NCBI RefSeq assembly: GCF_026385505.1
Contig: NZ_JANIDV010000005.1
Coordinates: 58,081-122,080 of the forward strand
DNA: 64,000 nt
Direction: 5' to 3'
Origin: Bombella dulcis
GTDB taxonomy: Bacteria > Pseudomonadota > Alphaproteobacteria > Acetobacterales > Acetobacteraceae
Below, piece by piece: positions 53,512 to 62,042 of this stretch (position 1 is its first letter; every line of letters starts with the position of its first letter). A program made the translations under genes and the position numbers. Under the pieces are notes generated by a model, which had not been told where the DNA came from, ran no database searches, and saw nothing but the letters and a program-made list of their open reading frames with translations.

Positions 53512-54315
53512 TCAGTCCAGCGGGCGGGTCAGTTCGTACAGGGCCACGGCGGAGGCATTGGAGACGTTCAGGCTTTCCATCGGGCCGGACATGTAGATGG
53601 AGGCGATTTCATCGCAGGTTTCCCGTGTCAGGCGGCGCAGACCCGCTCCTTCGGCTCCCAGAACCAGAGCGACCCGGCGTTCCCCAAGCTGGTTGCGGTT
53701 CAGTCTTGTGCCGCCTGCATCCAGCCCCACGACCCAGAACCCGGCCTTCTGAAGCCCCTGCAACGCACGGGAAATATTGGTTTCCCGGATAATGGGCACG
53801 ACATCCAGCCCGCCGGAAGCGGCCTTGGCCATGGTGCCGGTTTCATCGGGGGTGTGACGGTCCTGCACCAGAAGGGCGGCGGCCCCGAAAGCGGCGGCAG
53901 AGCGCAGGATGGCCCCGATATTGCGGGGGTCCGTTACCTGATCCAGCACCAGAATGGGGCCGGGGCGGTCGATGACATCCACAAGGGCAGGATTATCCAG
54001 CGGTTCGACATTCAGGCAGACGCCCTGATGCACGGCATCTTTCCCGCAGAGGGCATCCAGCTCTTCCCGGCTGACAATGCGGGGTTGGTGTGCCGTATCG
54101 GGCAGGGAGTCTGCCGCCTCTTTCGTGGCCAGAAGGCTGTAGATGACCCGTGCCGGATTCAGGAGGGCGGCCTCCACGGCGTGCTGACCATATATCCAGT
54201 ACCCCTTGCCGGTGGCGGGGGCTCCGTGTTTGGTCGTACTGCGACGGGAGCGGTTGCGGGAGAGATTCTGTGTCTCGGGCAGGGCCACACGGCGGGAGGA
54301 TGTTTTTCTAGCCAT
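53512..54315 (-). CDS. TrmH-family RNA 2'-O-ribose methyltransferase (RlmB-like)
   Basis: A 267-residue SPOUT enzyme. An N-terminal RNA-binding substrate domain (WIYGQHAVEAALLNPARVIYSLLA, residues about 38-60) precedes the catalytic SpoU domain. PILVLDQVTDPRNIGAILRSAAAFGAAALLVQD (in parts) is motif 1. VALVLGAEGAGLRRLT is motif 2, and IYMSGPMESLNVSNASAVALYEL is motif 3 with the knotted SAM site. The domain order matches RlmB (Gm2251 of 23S rRNA), although other TrmH enzymes are similar. ATG 54315 has an AAAGGATT ribosome site; ATG 54351 is not used. tRNA-Tyr lies upstream on the other strand. Confidence 0.88.
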   Translation of the reverse strand: MARKTSSRRVALPETQNLSRNRSRRSTTKHGAPATGKGYWIYGQHAVEAALLNPARVIYSLLATKEAADSLPDTAHQPRIVSREELDALCGKDAVHQGVCLNVEPLDNPALVDVIDRPGPILVLDQVTDPRNIGAILRSAAAFGAAALLVQDRHTPDETGTMAKAASGGLDVVPIIRETNISRALQGLQKAGFWVVGLDAGGTRLNRNQLGERRVALVLGAEGAGLRRLTRETCDEIASIYMSGPMESLNVSNASAVALYELTRPLD

Positions 54316-54390
54316 AATCCTTTGTATAATCTTTCCTGATCGCATTGACATAGTAGGAAATGCATATTATCACACGCTCATCCTGAGTTC

Positions 54391-54476
54391 GGAGGGGTGC
54401 CCGAGTGGCTAAAGGGGGCGGACTGTAAATCCGCTGGCGTACGCCTACGTTGGTTCGAATCCAACCCCCTCCACCA
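54391..54476 (+). tRNA. tRNA-Tyr (anticodon GTA)
   Basis: GGAGGGG pairs with CCCCTCC as the acceptor stem and CCA is encoded at 54474-54476. The anticodon loop CTGTAAA has anticodon GTA, and a long variable arm (class II) is present. The T-arm includes GGTTCGAATCC. The frame 54397-54639 across it is a shadow. Confidence 0.97.
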
Positions 54477-54923
54477 TGCATGCTTGAAGACCATAGAGTT
54501 CCCTTATGCCAAGGAGCAGTCCTCGTTTTATCGGGCTCTTGAGATTGGTTTAGTAGAGATATTGTGCCGACTGCTTGATGTTCGGGCGAGGTGGCTGGCT
54601 CTTTCCGGCGTCTTGTGTGTCGTTTGCTTTTTTGTGTAGATTATAAGAAGTGCCAGGGGATTCCTCGTCACTTCGCGTATCATTAGAGTAAGAGTTGCTT
54701 TTCTTGTTTTAACGGCGGAAGCTTGCCGAATCTAACTTTCGCATTTTTGTTTTGGCAGAGTTTATAGAGACGCCTTTTCGAAAATCTGTTGGGTGTAAGC
54801 CCTATATTCGATACGATGGATGGAGCGGTCTGATCATTTGTGAATCGAAGCCAAGGGATGGTTCCGGATGAAAAAGTTCGGGCCATCCTGCCGGGAAATG
54901 GCATCTGGGAGTGAATGGGGAAT
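54477..54923. other. Intergenic region, AT-rich in the middle
   Basis: About 450 bases between tRNA-Tyr and the first small secreted-protein gene. The frame 54397-54639 overlaps the tRNA and the frame 54683-54958 is antisense to the next gene's start; neither looks coding. Some A/T-rich promoter-like sequence occurs near 54700-54760. No RNA gene was recognised. Confidence 0.3.
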
Positions 54924-55268
54924 ATGGCCGTGAAACGTCTGGTGTTGTGTGCCGTCATGGCATTGGCTCTGTCCGGGGTGGCGCGGGCTGAGGAAGCGAC
55001 CTATCTGAGAAATGACAATGGGTCCTTCGCGATAGACCCGCATCAGGCTTATGAGTTTCTGCACAAGGCCTATTCCAGCAGGCGGATTGCCGACAATGCC
55101 TATGACGTGCTGATGAACAGGAGACGTGGCAACTGCTATGATGCCGTCATCCATCTTTTCAGGTATTTTGATGACGGGGCAGGCAATGTCGTGAAATACT
55201 GCTACAGGCCGGATCTTGCGGATGATCATGCCGTAACTGAGGAGCCACAGGGGCTTCGCTCTCCCTGA
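54924..55268 (+). CDS. Small predicted secreted protein of unknown function
   Basis: A 114-residue protein with a clear signal peptide (MAVKRLVLCAVMALALSGVA, cleavage after ARA). The mature part of about 90 residues includes HQAYEFLHKAYSSRRIADNAYD, VLMNRRRGNCYDAVIHLF and YCYRPDLADD. Its two Cys could form a periplasmic disulfide. It is not a recognised family. ATG 54915 is the longer option; 54924 gives the better signal peptide. Three more small ORFs follow within 1.4 kb on the same strand, so they may form a cluster. Confidence 0.65.
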   Translation: MAVKRLVLCAVMALALSGVARAEEATYLRNDNGSFAIDPHQAYEFLHKAYSSRRIADNAYDVLMNRRRGNCYDAVIHLFRYFDDGAGNVVKYCYRPDLADDHAVTEEPQGLRSP

Positions 55269-55389
55269 AGCGGGCCAATTTTGCCATAAAGCTTCGCTAG
55301 GGAACAGGCCGTCTGCCTGAGACCATGCTGGGTGGAGAATGGTTGCGTATCATGCTCCGTCCTTACAATGTAATGCGGGAACCTTGTTC

Positions 55390-55767
55390 ATGAGACATCT
55401 TCTTTTTGTTGTCGCTGCGGTCGTTGCGTGGGGTGGTGTGGCCAGTGCCGATGAGCTGAGCCATATGCCGGAGACGAAGGGTACTCTCTCCCAGGCGTTG
55501 CATAGTGCAAAGATGGAAGCCCACCGGGGGCCGGAGCATCAGGAAGTCCGGACGGATGACATGAACCTGCGTCGTCTGGGCCTGTCAGATGAGACGGTCA
55601 GAAATGGCCTCTGGGCTGTTGCACATCGTCCCAAATCTCCCTGTGCCCAGTATATCCGGCAGCTGACAGCCGATGCGAAGGGAACCTCTGCAGCTCTTCT
55701 CCAGGGGGATCAGAGGCTTGTCACATATGTCGAGAATTCTGGCATCTGCGACCCGGTAAGGCGGTAG
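55390..55767 (+). CDS. Small predicted secreted protein of unknown function
   Basis: A 125-residue protein with signal peptide MRHLLFVVAAVVAWGGVASA, cleaved before DELSH. The mature part includes GTLSQALHSAKMEAHRGPEHQ, LSDETVRNGLWAVAHRPKSPC and GDQRLVTYVENSGICDPVRR. Its two Cys may form a disulfide. It is unlike the protein before it except in size and signal peptide. I do not recognise a domain. A longer frame from 55339 lacks a better ribosome site. Confidence 0.65.
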   Translation: MRHLLFVVAAVVAWGGVASADELSHMPETKGTLSQALHSAKMEAHRGPEHQEVRTDDMNLRRLGLSDETVRNGLWAVAHRPKSPCAQYIRQLTADAKGTSAALLQGDQRLVTYVENSGICDPVRR

Positions 55768-55908
55768 AAGTGAGGTCTCTGCAATGCAGTCGTGCAGTGA
55801 TGGAGGGGAGACCCACTTGATCAGACCTGCCTGATGGTCCAGTGGTGTGCTGCGGTGGCTGCCCGGAGGGTGCGGCCACCCACTGGATCATGAACGGAAG
55901 GGAACATC

Positions 55909-56064
55909 GTGTCTGACAAGAAAGAACCGGCTGCAAATCCCGTGAAAGCAGTGCAGGACGTCATCAGGGACATGCCAGCGGATGAGCGTCACAAGGCGCA
56001 CGAGCGTCATCACGAGCTTCTTGATGAAGTGTCCAGTGATGAATCCGAGAATGTGGCTGACTGA
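55909..56064 (+). CDS. Short charged cytosolic protein with GTG start
   Basis: GTG 55909 to TGA 56064 encodes 51 residues. An AAGGGA ribosome site lies 6 to 8 bases before it. The sequence is helical and highly charged: KEPAANPVKAVQDVIRDMP, DERHKAHERHHELLDEV and a Ser/Glu-rich tail, with no signal peptide. It is too short for most ORF finders. Function unknown. Confidence 0.5.
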   Translation: MSDKKEPAANPVKAVQDVIRDMPADERHKAHERHHELLDEVSSDESENVAD

Positions 56065-56108
56065 GTGTGGCCTGTCTGTCCAGTCCGGCCTCACGGGAGA
56101 TTAAGGAT

Positions 56109-56699
56109 ATGATGATGCGGAAGAAGCAGCTGTGCATGGCGGGTCTGTGTCTGTTGATGGTGGGTGGCAGCCTGTGCGGGCCTGTCTCTTCAGCCTCGGC
56201 CCAGGCTCCTCTGGAAGTCGGGCAGGATGGCACGGTGACGACCAGCGGCGTGGCCGCCCTTGGCGTGTCTCCCAATGGCGGGCAGCGTCTGGGACAGATC
56301 GGCAAATGGCAGACGCTGGAGCTGGATCATACCCTGACAGCCCTTCTGGCTGATGGTGATGTCATGTTCTCCATATCTCCCCGCCGGGGTGGTGAGGTTT
56401 TCCTCATGTTTGTCATCAAGGGGCGGGAGATCGACACGTCAGACCTGTCGGTCCGTTTCTCCAGCGGGTATGAGGTGAAGAGCTTCCATTATACCGGGAT
56501 CATCAACCGGGGCACGCAGTGGGGGTGCTATGTCTCCGAGGAGGAAGGCCGTGCCCTGTTCAATGCTCTTGCAGCGAGTGATTCCGTGAGCATGACATGG
56601 GCTGGCGGCACGGCACATGTCGATTATGACCGTGGTGAAGAGTTCGTCCATGAACTGACACAGACAGCCGAACGTGAAGGGATGCCTTTTCCGAAATGA
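56109..56699 (+). CDS. Predicted secreted protein of unknown function
   Basis: A 196-residue protein with a signal peptide (MMMRKKQLCMAGLCLLMVGG, cleavage near ASA-QA). The mature part contains GVAALGVSPNGGQRLGQIG, VMFSISPRRGGEVFLMFVIKG, EVKSFHYTGIINRGTQWGCYV and a final EFVHELTQTAEREG helix. The pattern of short beta strands with one Cys is not one I can name. GGGAGA lies 8 bases before ATG 56109; ATG 56115 is another start. Composition is native, in contrast to the AT-rich DNA that begins about 130 bases later. Confidence 0.65.
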   Translation: MMMRKKQLCMAGLCLLMVGGSLCGPVSSASAQAPLEVGQDGTVTTSGVAALGVSPNGGQRLGQIGKWQTLELDHTLTALLADGDVMFSISPRRGGEVFLMFVIKGREIDTSDLSVRFSSGYEVKSFHYTGIINRGTQWGCYVSEEEGRALFNALAASDSVSMTWAGGTAHVDYDRGEEFVHELTQTAEREGMPFPK

Positions 56700-57605
56700 G
56701 GTATCATTGCGGGGGAGAGGTGGTGCCTGCGCCTGCCTGTACCCCGCCATGAACATGCTGTTTCAGTGAAACGGCACCGGCCCGGACCTCACCGGGGGTG
56801 GTGATGTCACAGTTGGTCTCGATTCTGGTGCCGTTCAAGGTAATAATGTTTGGTATTATGGTACTTCTTCTTTCTTTTTGATTTGTTGGTTGTTGAAAAG
56901 TATCCCGATATAGACGTGGTTTTGTGTGGAGACGTACGGGAATAATACTGGTGAGATTGGCATAATATGATTTTTCTTGAAGTGTGGCTACATAAGAGTT
57001 GAACGGAGAGGGGCAGGGGGGGTGAGATGTGTGTTTTGTGCAGGTTCACGGGATGTTTCTGATGATATGTTGTTAATGGTAGGACTGTTATGTACGCTGC
57101 TTTGGATTGATTTTGTTTGAATGACATAATTGAATGTGATGGGAGCTGCAGAACGGCGTTGAAGAAGGCTCTAGAGATTTTACAGGCAAGGATGTAATAC
57201 ATTAATTATTTTAGAATGAAGATATTCTTGTACAGTTATTAGGATCCGCTTATCTTATTCCGTTGTCTGATATAAGCGTCAATATAATTATTGAGTAATT
57301 AATGGGTGAAAATTTCTTCAATAAGGTTTTATTTTGCATGGAATAGAAATTATGGGATTGGTCATTGGAAATGATATTAATATAATTTATAAAATTCTTT
57401 TGAAGAAGGAATATATTTTTCGATTTATCATAGAATGGTATTTGAATGATTATTTATTTTTTTATTGGCGTAACCCTATTTAAGATAGGGGTGTGAGTTG
57501 TGTTTATTCCGATCATTAATACTCTTAAAAAATATTGTTTATTCAAGTGACAATAATTTTTAATTAATATTAAATATGTAGAAGCAGATTCATAGGAGTT
57601 GATCC

Positions 57606-57659
57606 ATGTGGGTTGCGATGCTTGGATTGACTTTATTCCGTCACTTGGACTGGAGTTAG
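57606..57659 (+). CDS. Candidate 17-residue ORF with a strong ribosome site
   Basis: AGGAG at 57594-57598 lies 7 bases before ATG 57606, an ideal spacing. The ORF reads MWVAMLGLTLFRHLDWS and ends with TAG at 57659. It starts hydrophobic. It could encode a tiny membrane peptide or be a chance match in AT-rich DNA. Confidence 0.25.
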   Translation: MWVAMLGLTLFRHLDWS

Positions 57660-57697
57660 GGAAGCCTGTTCCTGTCGATTTATTTCGATTGTGAATT

Positions 57698-57826
57698 ATG
57701 AATACTTATTATATTTTTCTCAGAGCGTATGAATGGCAGCAAATATATAGGAGAGATGATTGGAAGAAAGATATGCGAAGTCTCCAGAACTGCTATGGTT
57801 GTTCGTTCGGAGACAAAGGGCATTAG
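57698..57826 (+). CDS. Candidate 42-residue ORF in AT-rich DNA
   Basis: ATG 57698 to TAG 57826 encodes 42 residues, such as MNTYYIFLRAYEWQQIY and RRDDWKKDMRSLQNCYG. The sequence is basic and aromatic and looks protein-like, but no ribosome site precedes it. It may be a remnant of an acquired gene. Family not recognised. Confidence 0.2.
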   Translation: MNTYYIFLRAYEWQQIYRRDDWKKDMRSLQNCYGCSFGDKGH

Positions 57827-57838
57827 ATGTCATCTAAT
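57822..57838. promoter_or_regulatory. Perfect palindrome of 8-bp arms
   Basis: ATTAGATG and CATCTAAT form a perfect dyad with one central base. It is in the AT-rich region, about 450 bases upstream of the UvrA-like gene. It resembles an operator for a dimeric regulator. No known binding site was matched. Confidence 0.35.
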
Positions 57839-58291
57839 CCAGATAAAAGGTCACTTTTTAGAATTTTGAGGGGTTTGTGATGGTGCTTTGAAGGTTTCGT
57901 TGCCGTTCGTATGTAGCCTGTGAGGAATATGATACTGAGGTGTTGTTATGTTTGCGGGGATTGCCGGGTATTTGTATGTTTTAGCGTGTTAGGGTCCTCG
58001 GGAAGGGATTTTGATGCAGTGGCTTATTATGGCCTACTACAGATAGAAAGAGAGATTTATTTTCCTAAGTTACCTTTAATGGTGGGATGATGGTTGGTGG
58101 TTCTTAATGTTGGAGCAGCTTTGTCTAATTTATTGAGAGATACGTTCTCACTATGTGGATGACACTCTTCTTCCCTGAATACTGGCTGCAAAGCCATCTG
58201 CCCACGGGGTGGGAGAGAATTTTGCAGGCATGACGCTGCTGTAAGATATGTTAATCTTTCCACTCTGTTAGCGAAGGGTTGGGAGGCCGTC

Positions 58292-60850
58292 ATGGCCAGA
58301 ATGTCATCATCAGATCATCATGTCAGTCTCTTGGAAAGCCATAAGGCGGAGCAGCAGGGCATAATCCGTATAGAAGGCGCGCAGGAGCATAACCTGAAGG
58401 ACGTCTCGTTGGAGGTCCCACGGGGCTGTTTGGTGGTGTTCACCGGCGTGTCCGGGTCGGGCAAGTCATCGCTGGCATTCGGGACGCTCTATGCAGAGGC
58501 GCAGAGGCGGTATCTGGAGACGGTCGCTCCTTATGCACGGCGGCTGTTCCATCAGCTGCCACCACCGAAAATCAGCAGCATTGAAGGTCTGCCGCCCGTC
58601 ATTGCGCTTCAGCAGCAGGCGGGAACGAGCAGCCGCTCGTCCGTGGGGAGTGTAACCACTCTCTCCAATCTGCTGCGGATGCTTTATTCCCGTGCAGGAA
58701 CCTATCCAGCCGGTGCGACCATGCTGGAGAGTGACGACTTTTCCGCCAACACGCCGCAGGGGGCCTGCCCACGCTGTCAGGGTACAGGCTGGCTCTATGA
58801 TGTCGTGGAAGAAAAAATGGTGCCTGACCAGAGCCTGACCCTGCGGGAAAAAGCCGTGGCGGCGTGGCCCGGTGCGTGGCAGGGGCAGAACCTGCGGGAC
58901 ATTCTTCTGATGCGTGGGGTCGATCTGGATACACCCTGGAAGGACCTGCCCAGAGAAACCCGGGACTGGATTCTGTACACGGACGAAACCCCGACAGAGC
59001 CGATCTACCGGGGGCTGAATTACGCCGAGAGTCAGGCGGCCATGAAGCGGGGGGAACCGGCGACCTATCAGGGTACCTTTGCCAGCGCACGCCGCCATGT
59101 GATGCAGAGTTTTCATGGCTCCAAAAGTGCGAAGATGCGTGCCCGTGCGGCGACCTTCATGCAGGCGACACGCTGCCCGGTCTGTCACGGTGCCCGCCTG
59201 AAACCCGAAGCTCTGGCCGTGCGTTTTGCAGGGCAGGACATTGCCACTCTCTCCCATCTGCCTCTGGAACAGCTTCATGCCGTGCTGAAGGACCAGCTGG
59301 CAGGGGAGCGACGGGTTGATGCGCAGGGGCGTGTGATTGAGGAAATCGGTACGGCCCTGCTCCGGCGGCTGGAGATTCTGCTGGAACTGGGGCTGGGCTA
59401 TCTCCAGACGGACCGGACCGTGGACAGCCTGTCTCCCGGCGAATATCAGCGGCTCCGGCTGGGGACGCAGGTCCATTCTGCCCTGTTCGGTGTGGCCTAT
59501 GTGCTGGATGAGCCTGCTGCGGGTCTCCATCCGGCGGATATTGAAGCCCTCCTGAACGTGCTGGGGCGTCTGCCCAAAGCTGGCAATTCCCTGCTGGTCG
59601 TGGAGCATGATCCCGTCGTCATGCGGCGGGCGGACTGGCTGGTGGATATTGGCCCCGGAGCGGGCAGTCATGGCGGGCAGGTGCTCTATAGTGGCCCGCC
59701 GGAAGGGTTGAAGCACGTGGAGGCGTCCCGTACACGGCCCTATCTTTTTGCGCCGCCGCCGCTGGAGCGTGGGCCTGGACGGCAGGTGGAGCGGTGGCTC
59801 CAGATAGACGGCATTACATGGCGGAACATGGCGGATCTGTCCCTGAGGCTGCCGCTGGGTGTGCTGGTGAGCGTGACGGGTGTGTCAGGCTCGGGCAAGT
59901 CCAGCCTGATCAGTCAGGCTCTGGTAAGTCTGGTGGGGCGTGCTCTGGGGCAGAAGATTGAGGAAGCGGATGAGCCGCAGGATGATGCGGACACGACACC
60001 TTTAGCCGGTGAGGCCGTGGAGACCCAGCCGGAAGGGCATGTCGTGGCAGGGCTGGAGCATGTGCGCCGTCTGTCCATCATCACGCAGAAGCCCATCGGG
60101 CGGACGTCACGTTCCAATCTGGCTACCTATACGGGGATTTTTGACCAGATACGCAAACTCTTTGCCGCAACAGAGGCAGCCCGCAAGGCGAAGCTGGATG
60201 AAAGCTGCTTCAGCTTCAATGTGACCAGGGGGCGGTGTCCGCATTGCGAAGGGCTGGGGACGGTCTCGGTTGGGCTGCTCTTCATGCCCGGTGTGGAGGC
60301 TCCCTGTCCGGTCTGTCATGGGGCACGTTATAAGGATGAGGTGCTGGCCATCACGCTGCGGGAGAAAAACATCGCTGATGTGCTCGCCATGACGGTGGAG
60401 GAGGCCTGTACCTTCTTTGCAGGAGAAGGCGCACTGGCCCGTGGTCTGGAAACGCTGGAACAGTCCGGTCTGGGCTATCTTCGCCTTGGTCAGCCTGCGC
60501 CGGAACTTTCCGGTGGCGAGGCGCAGCGGCTCAAGCTGGCGACAGAGTTGCAGAAGCGGCGGCCAGCCCCCATGCTCTATGTTCTGGATGAACCAACGGC
60601 CGGTCTGCATCCTTCGGATACGGACAGGCTTCTGGGGCAGCTTCAGACGCTGGTGGAACAGGGACACAGCGTGGTTGTGACCGAACACAACATGCGTGTT
60701 GCCGCAGCGAGTGACTGGGTGATTGATATTGGCCCCGGCAGCGGGGAGAAAGGCGGGCAGATTGTCGCATCCGGCCTCCCGGAAGAGGTGGCCCGGAATT
60801 CCGCCAGCCGGACCGGCCCGTATCTGAAGGTAGTTCTGGCCGGGGAATGA
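58292..60850 (+). CDS. Class II UvrA-like ATPase without a UvrB-binding domain
   Basis: An 852-residue tandem ABC ATPase. Two Walker A motifs (FTGVSGSGKSSLAFGTLY near residue 50; VTGVSGSGKSSLISQALV near 527), two signature segments (LSPGEYQRLRLGTQ; LSGGEAQRLKLATEL) and two LDEPxAGLHP motifs are seen. Zinc-finger-like CxxC pairs occur in CPRCQGTGWL, CPVCHGARL, CPHCEGLGT and CPVCHGARY. The stretch between the first Walker A and CPRCQ is short, so the UvrB-binding domain of standard UvrA (about 940 residues) is missing, as in UvrA2/class II proteins. These have been linked to DNA damage or drug tolerance and may not act in repair. ATG 58292 has a GGGAGG ribosome site. Confidence 0.9.
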   Translation: MARMSSSDHHVSLLESHKAEQQGIIRIEGAQEHNLKDVSLEVPRGCLVVFTGVSGSGKSSLAFGTLYAEAQRRYLETVAPYARRLFHQLPPPKISSIEGLPPVIALQQQAGTSSRSSVGSVTTLSNLLRMLYSRAGTYPAGATMLESDDFSANTPQGACPRCQGTGWLYDVVEEKMVPDQSLTLREKAVAAWPGAWQGQNLRDILLMRGVDLDTPWKDLPRETRDWILYTDETPTEPIYRGLNYAESQAAMKRGEPATYQGTFASARRHVMQSFHGSKSAKMRARAATFMQATRCPVCHGARLKPEALAVRFAGQDIATLSHLPLEQLHAVLKDQLAGERRVDAQGRVIEEIGTALLRRLEILLELGLGYLQTDRTVDSLSPGEYQRLRLGTQVHSALFGVAYVLDEPAAGLHPADIEALLNVLGRLPKAGNSLLVVEHDPVVMRRADWLVDIGPGAGSHGGQVLYSGPPEGLKHVEASRTRPYLFAPPPLERGPGRQVERWLQIDGITWRNMADLSLRLPLGVLVSVTGVSGSGKSSLISQALVSLVGRALGQKIEEADEPQDDADTTPLAGEAVETQPEGHVVAGLEHVRRLSIITQKPIGRTSRSNLATYTGIFDQIRKLFAATEAARKAKLDESCFSFNVTRGRCPHCEGLGTVSVGLLFMPGVEAPCPVCHGARYKDEVLAITLREKNIADVLAMTVEEACTFFAGEGALARGLETLEQSGLGYLRLGQPAPELSGGEAQRLKLATELQKRRPAPMLYVLDEPTAGLHPSDTDRLLGQLQTLVEQGHSVVVTEHNMRVAAASDWVIDIGPGSGEKGGQIVASGLPEEVARNSASRTGPYLKVVLAGE

Positions 60851-60854
60851 TGCC

Positions 60855-60886
60855 CCGCCCCACCGGCTGGAATGCCGGTGGGGCGG
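60855..60886. terminator. Strong hairpin between the UvrA-like and alcohol dehydrogenase genes
   Basis: CCGCCCCACCGGC and GCCGGTGGGGCGG form a perfect 13-bp GC-rich stem with a 6-base loop. It sits between convergent stops (60850 and 60902). There is no T run, so it could stop transcription in both directions or protect 3' ends. Confidence 0.5.
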
Positions 60887-60901
60887 AACAGCCCTGAAAG
60901 A

Positions 60902-61951
60902 TCAGTCTTCTTTCAGCGTGCTCATGTCGATGACGAAGCGGTAATAGGAGGCTCCTTTTTCCAGCTCGTCAAAGGCCTTGTTGATGTCCTGAATGGCAAT
61001 GGTCTTCGTGTCCGGCAGGATGTTCTTGCGGGCGCAGAAATCCAGAAGCTCCTGCGTTTCACGGATGCCCCCGATCAGGGACCCGGCAATGCGGCGGCGG
61101 CCATAGACCAGCGGCAGGCTGGAGCTTTCCGGCAGGGGGCCGATCTGGCCGACCATGGCAATCGTACCATCTATGTCCAGCAGGGGGAGATAGGGGGTGA
61201 TGTCATGTTTCACAGGGACGGTATCGATGATGAGGTCGAAACCGTTGGCAGCGTCCTGCATGGCCTTTTCATTGCTGGAGGCCAGAAGCTGGTCCGCTCC
61301 GAGGGCGAGGGCTTCCTGTTTCTTCCTGTCACTGCGGGAAATGACGGTGACTTCCGCCCCAAGGGCCACAGCCAGCTTCACGGCCATCTGGCCCAGCCCG
61401 CCAAGACCGATGACAGCCACCCGTTTGCCCGGTCCGGCCTGCCATGTACGGAGCGGTGACCATGTGGTGACACCGGCGCAGAGTAGAGGGGCCGCCTTGG
61501 AGATGTCCAGTCCTTCCGGCATTTTCAGGGCAAATTCCTGCCGGACGACCAGGTGCTTGGAGTAGCCGCCCATGTTGGGGGTCTTCTCGACGACATCAAA
61601 GCCGCCATAGGTGCCGTTCATGCCTTCACGGCAATATTGTTCTTCGCCCCTGCGGCACTGGTCGCATGTCTGGCAGCTGTCCACCATGCAGCCGACGGCA
61701 ACGATGTCCCCGACCTTGTGGCGGGTGACATCCGGACCGGCCTCGATGACACGGCCCACGATCTCATGGCCCGGGATGGTGGGGTAGCATGTCTGGCCCC
61801 AGTCATTGCGTGCCCAGTGCAGGTCGGAATGACAGACACCACAATAGAGAATCTCCATCACCACATCGTTGGAGCGTGGGTTGCGGCGGTCAAAATGGAA
61901 CGGGGCGAGGTCTTCTTCGGCGGAACTGCAGGCAAAGCCGATGGTGCGCAT
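60902..61951 (-). CDS. Zinc-dependent alcohol dehydrogenase (NADP type, YahK-like)
   Basis: A 349-residue medium-chain dehydrogenase. GVCHSDLHWARNDWGQT near residue 38 has the catalytic zinc Cys and the proton relay. GHEIVGRVIEAGPDV has the His-Glu of the zinc site. CQTCDQCRRGEEQYC holds the structural-zinc Cys cluster. VAVIGLGGLGQMAVKLAVALGAEVTVISRS (in parts) is the NAD(P) Rossmann motif. The order matches the CAD/YahK/AdhA group that reduces aldehydes with NADPH. Acetic acid bacteria handle ethanol and aldehydes actively; the substrate here is not known. It lies downstream of an AraC regulator on the same strand. Confidence 0.93.
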   Translation of the reverse strand: MRTIGFACSSAEEDLAPFHFDRRNPRSNDVVMEILYCGVCHSDLHWARNDWGQTCYPTIPGHEIVGRVIEAGPDVTRHKVGDIVAVGCMVDSCQTCDQCRRGEEQYCREGMNGTYGGFDVVEKTPNMGGYSKHLVVRQEFALKMPEGLDISKAAPLLCAGVTTWSPLRTWQAGPGKRVAVIGLGGLGQMAVKLAVALGAEVTVISRSDRKKQEALALGADQLLASSNEKAMQDAANGFDLIIDTVPVKHDITPYLPLLDIDGTIAMVGQIGPLPESSSLPLVYGRRRIAGSLIGGIRETQELLDFCARKNILPDTKTIAIQDINKAFDELEKGASYYRFVIDMSTLKED

Positions 61952-62042
61952 GGAATCATCCTTCTCTGAAAAAGTGGCAGGATATGAGCCTATGGCCTGT
62001 TCACCTTCTGTTCAATGATGGAGAGCTGATGGCAGCTCTGCT

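Larger units (their letters stand above)
56700..58291. other. AT-rich region without a recognised gene
   Basis: Between the secreted-protein gene and the UvrA-like gene are about 1.6 kb; from about 56830 on, A+T is clearly higher than the core. The longest frames (minus 56807-57202, minus 58057-58293) lack ribosome sites and domain motifs. A perfect dyad lies at 57822-57838, an imperfect one (CCCTAT/ATAGGG) at 57474-57490, and two short ORFs (17 and 42 codons) at 57606 and 57698. It could be a degraded acquired segment, a regulatory region for uvrA2, or a small-RNA locus. I see no transposase, tRNA or phage gene. Confidence 0.4.

Noticed and set aside
56807..57202. 131-codon minus-strand ORF in the AT-rich region
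   Set aside because: No ribosome site and a composition rich in His, Lys, Ser and Tyr from AT-rich antisense DNA, with no protein-like pattern.
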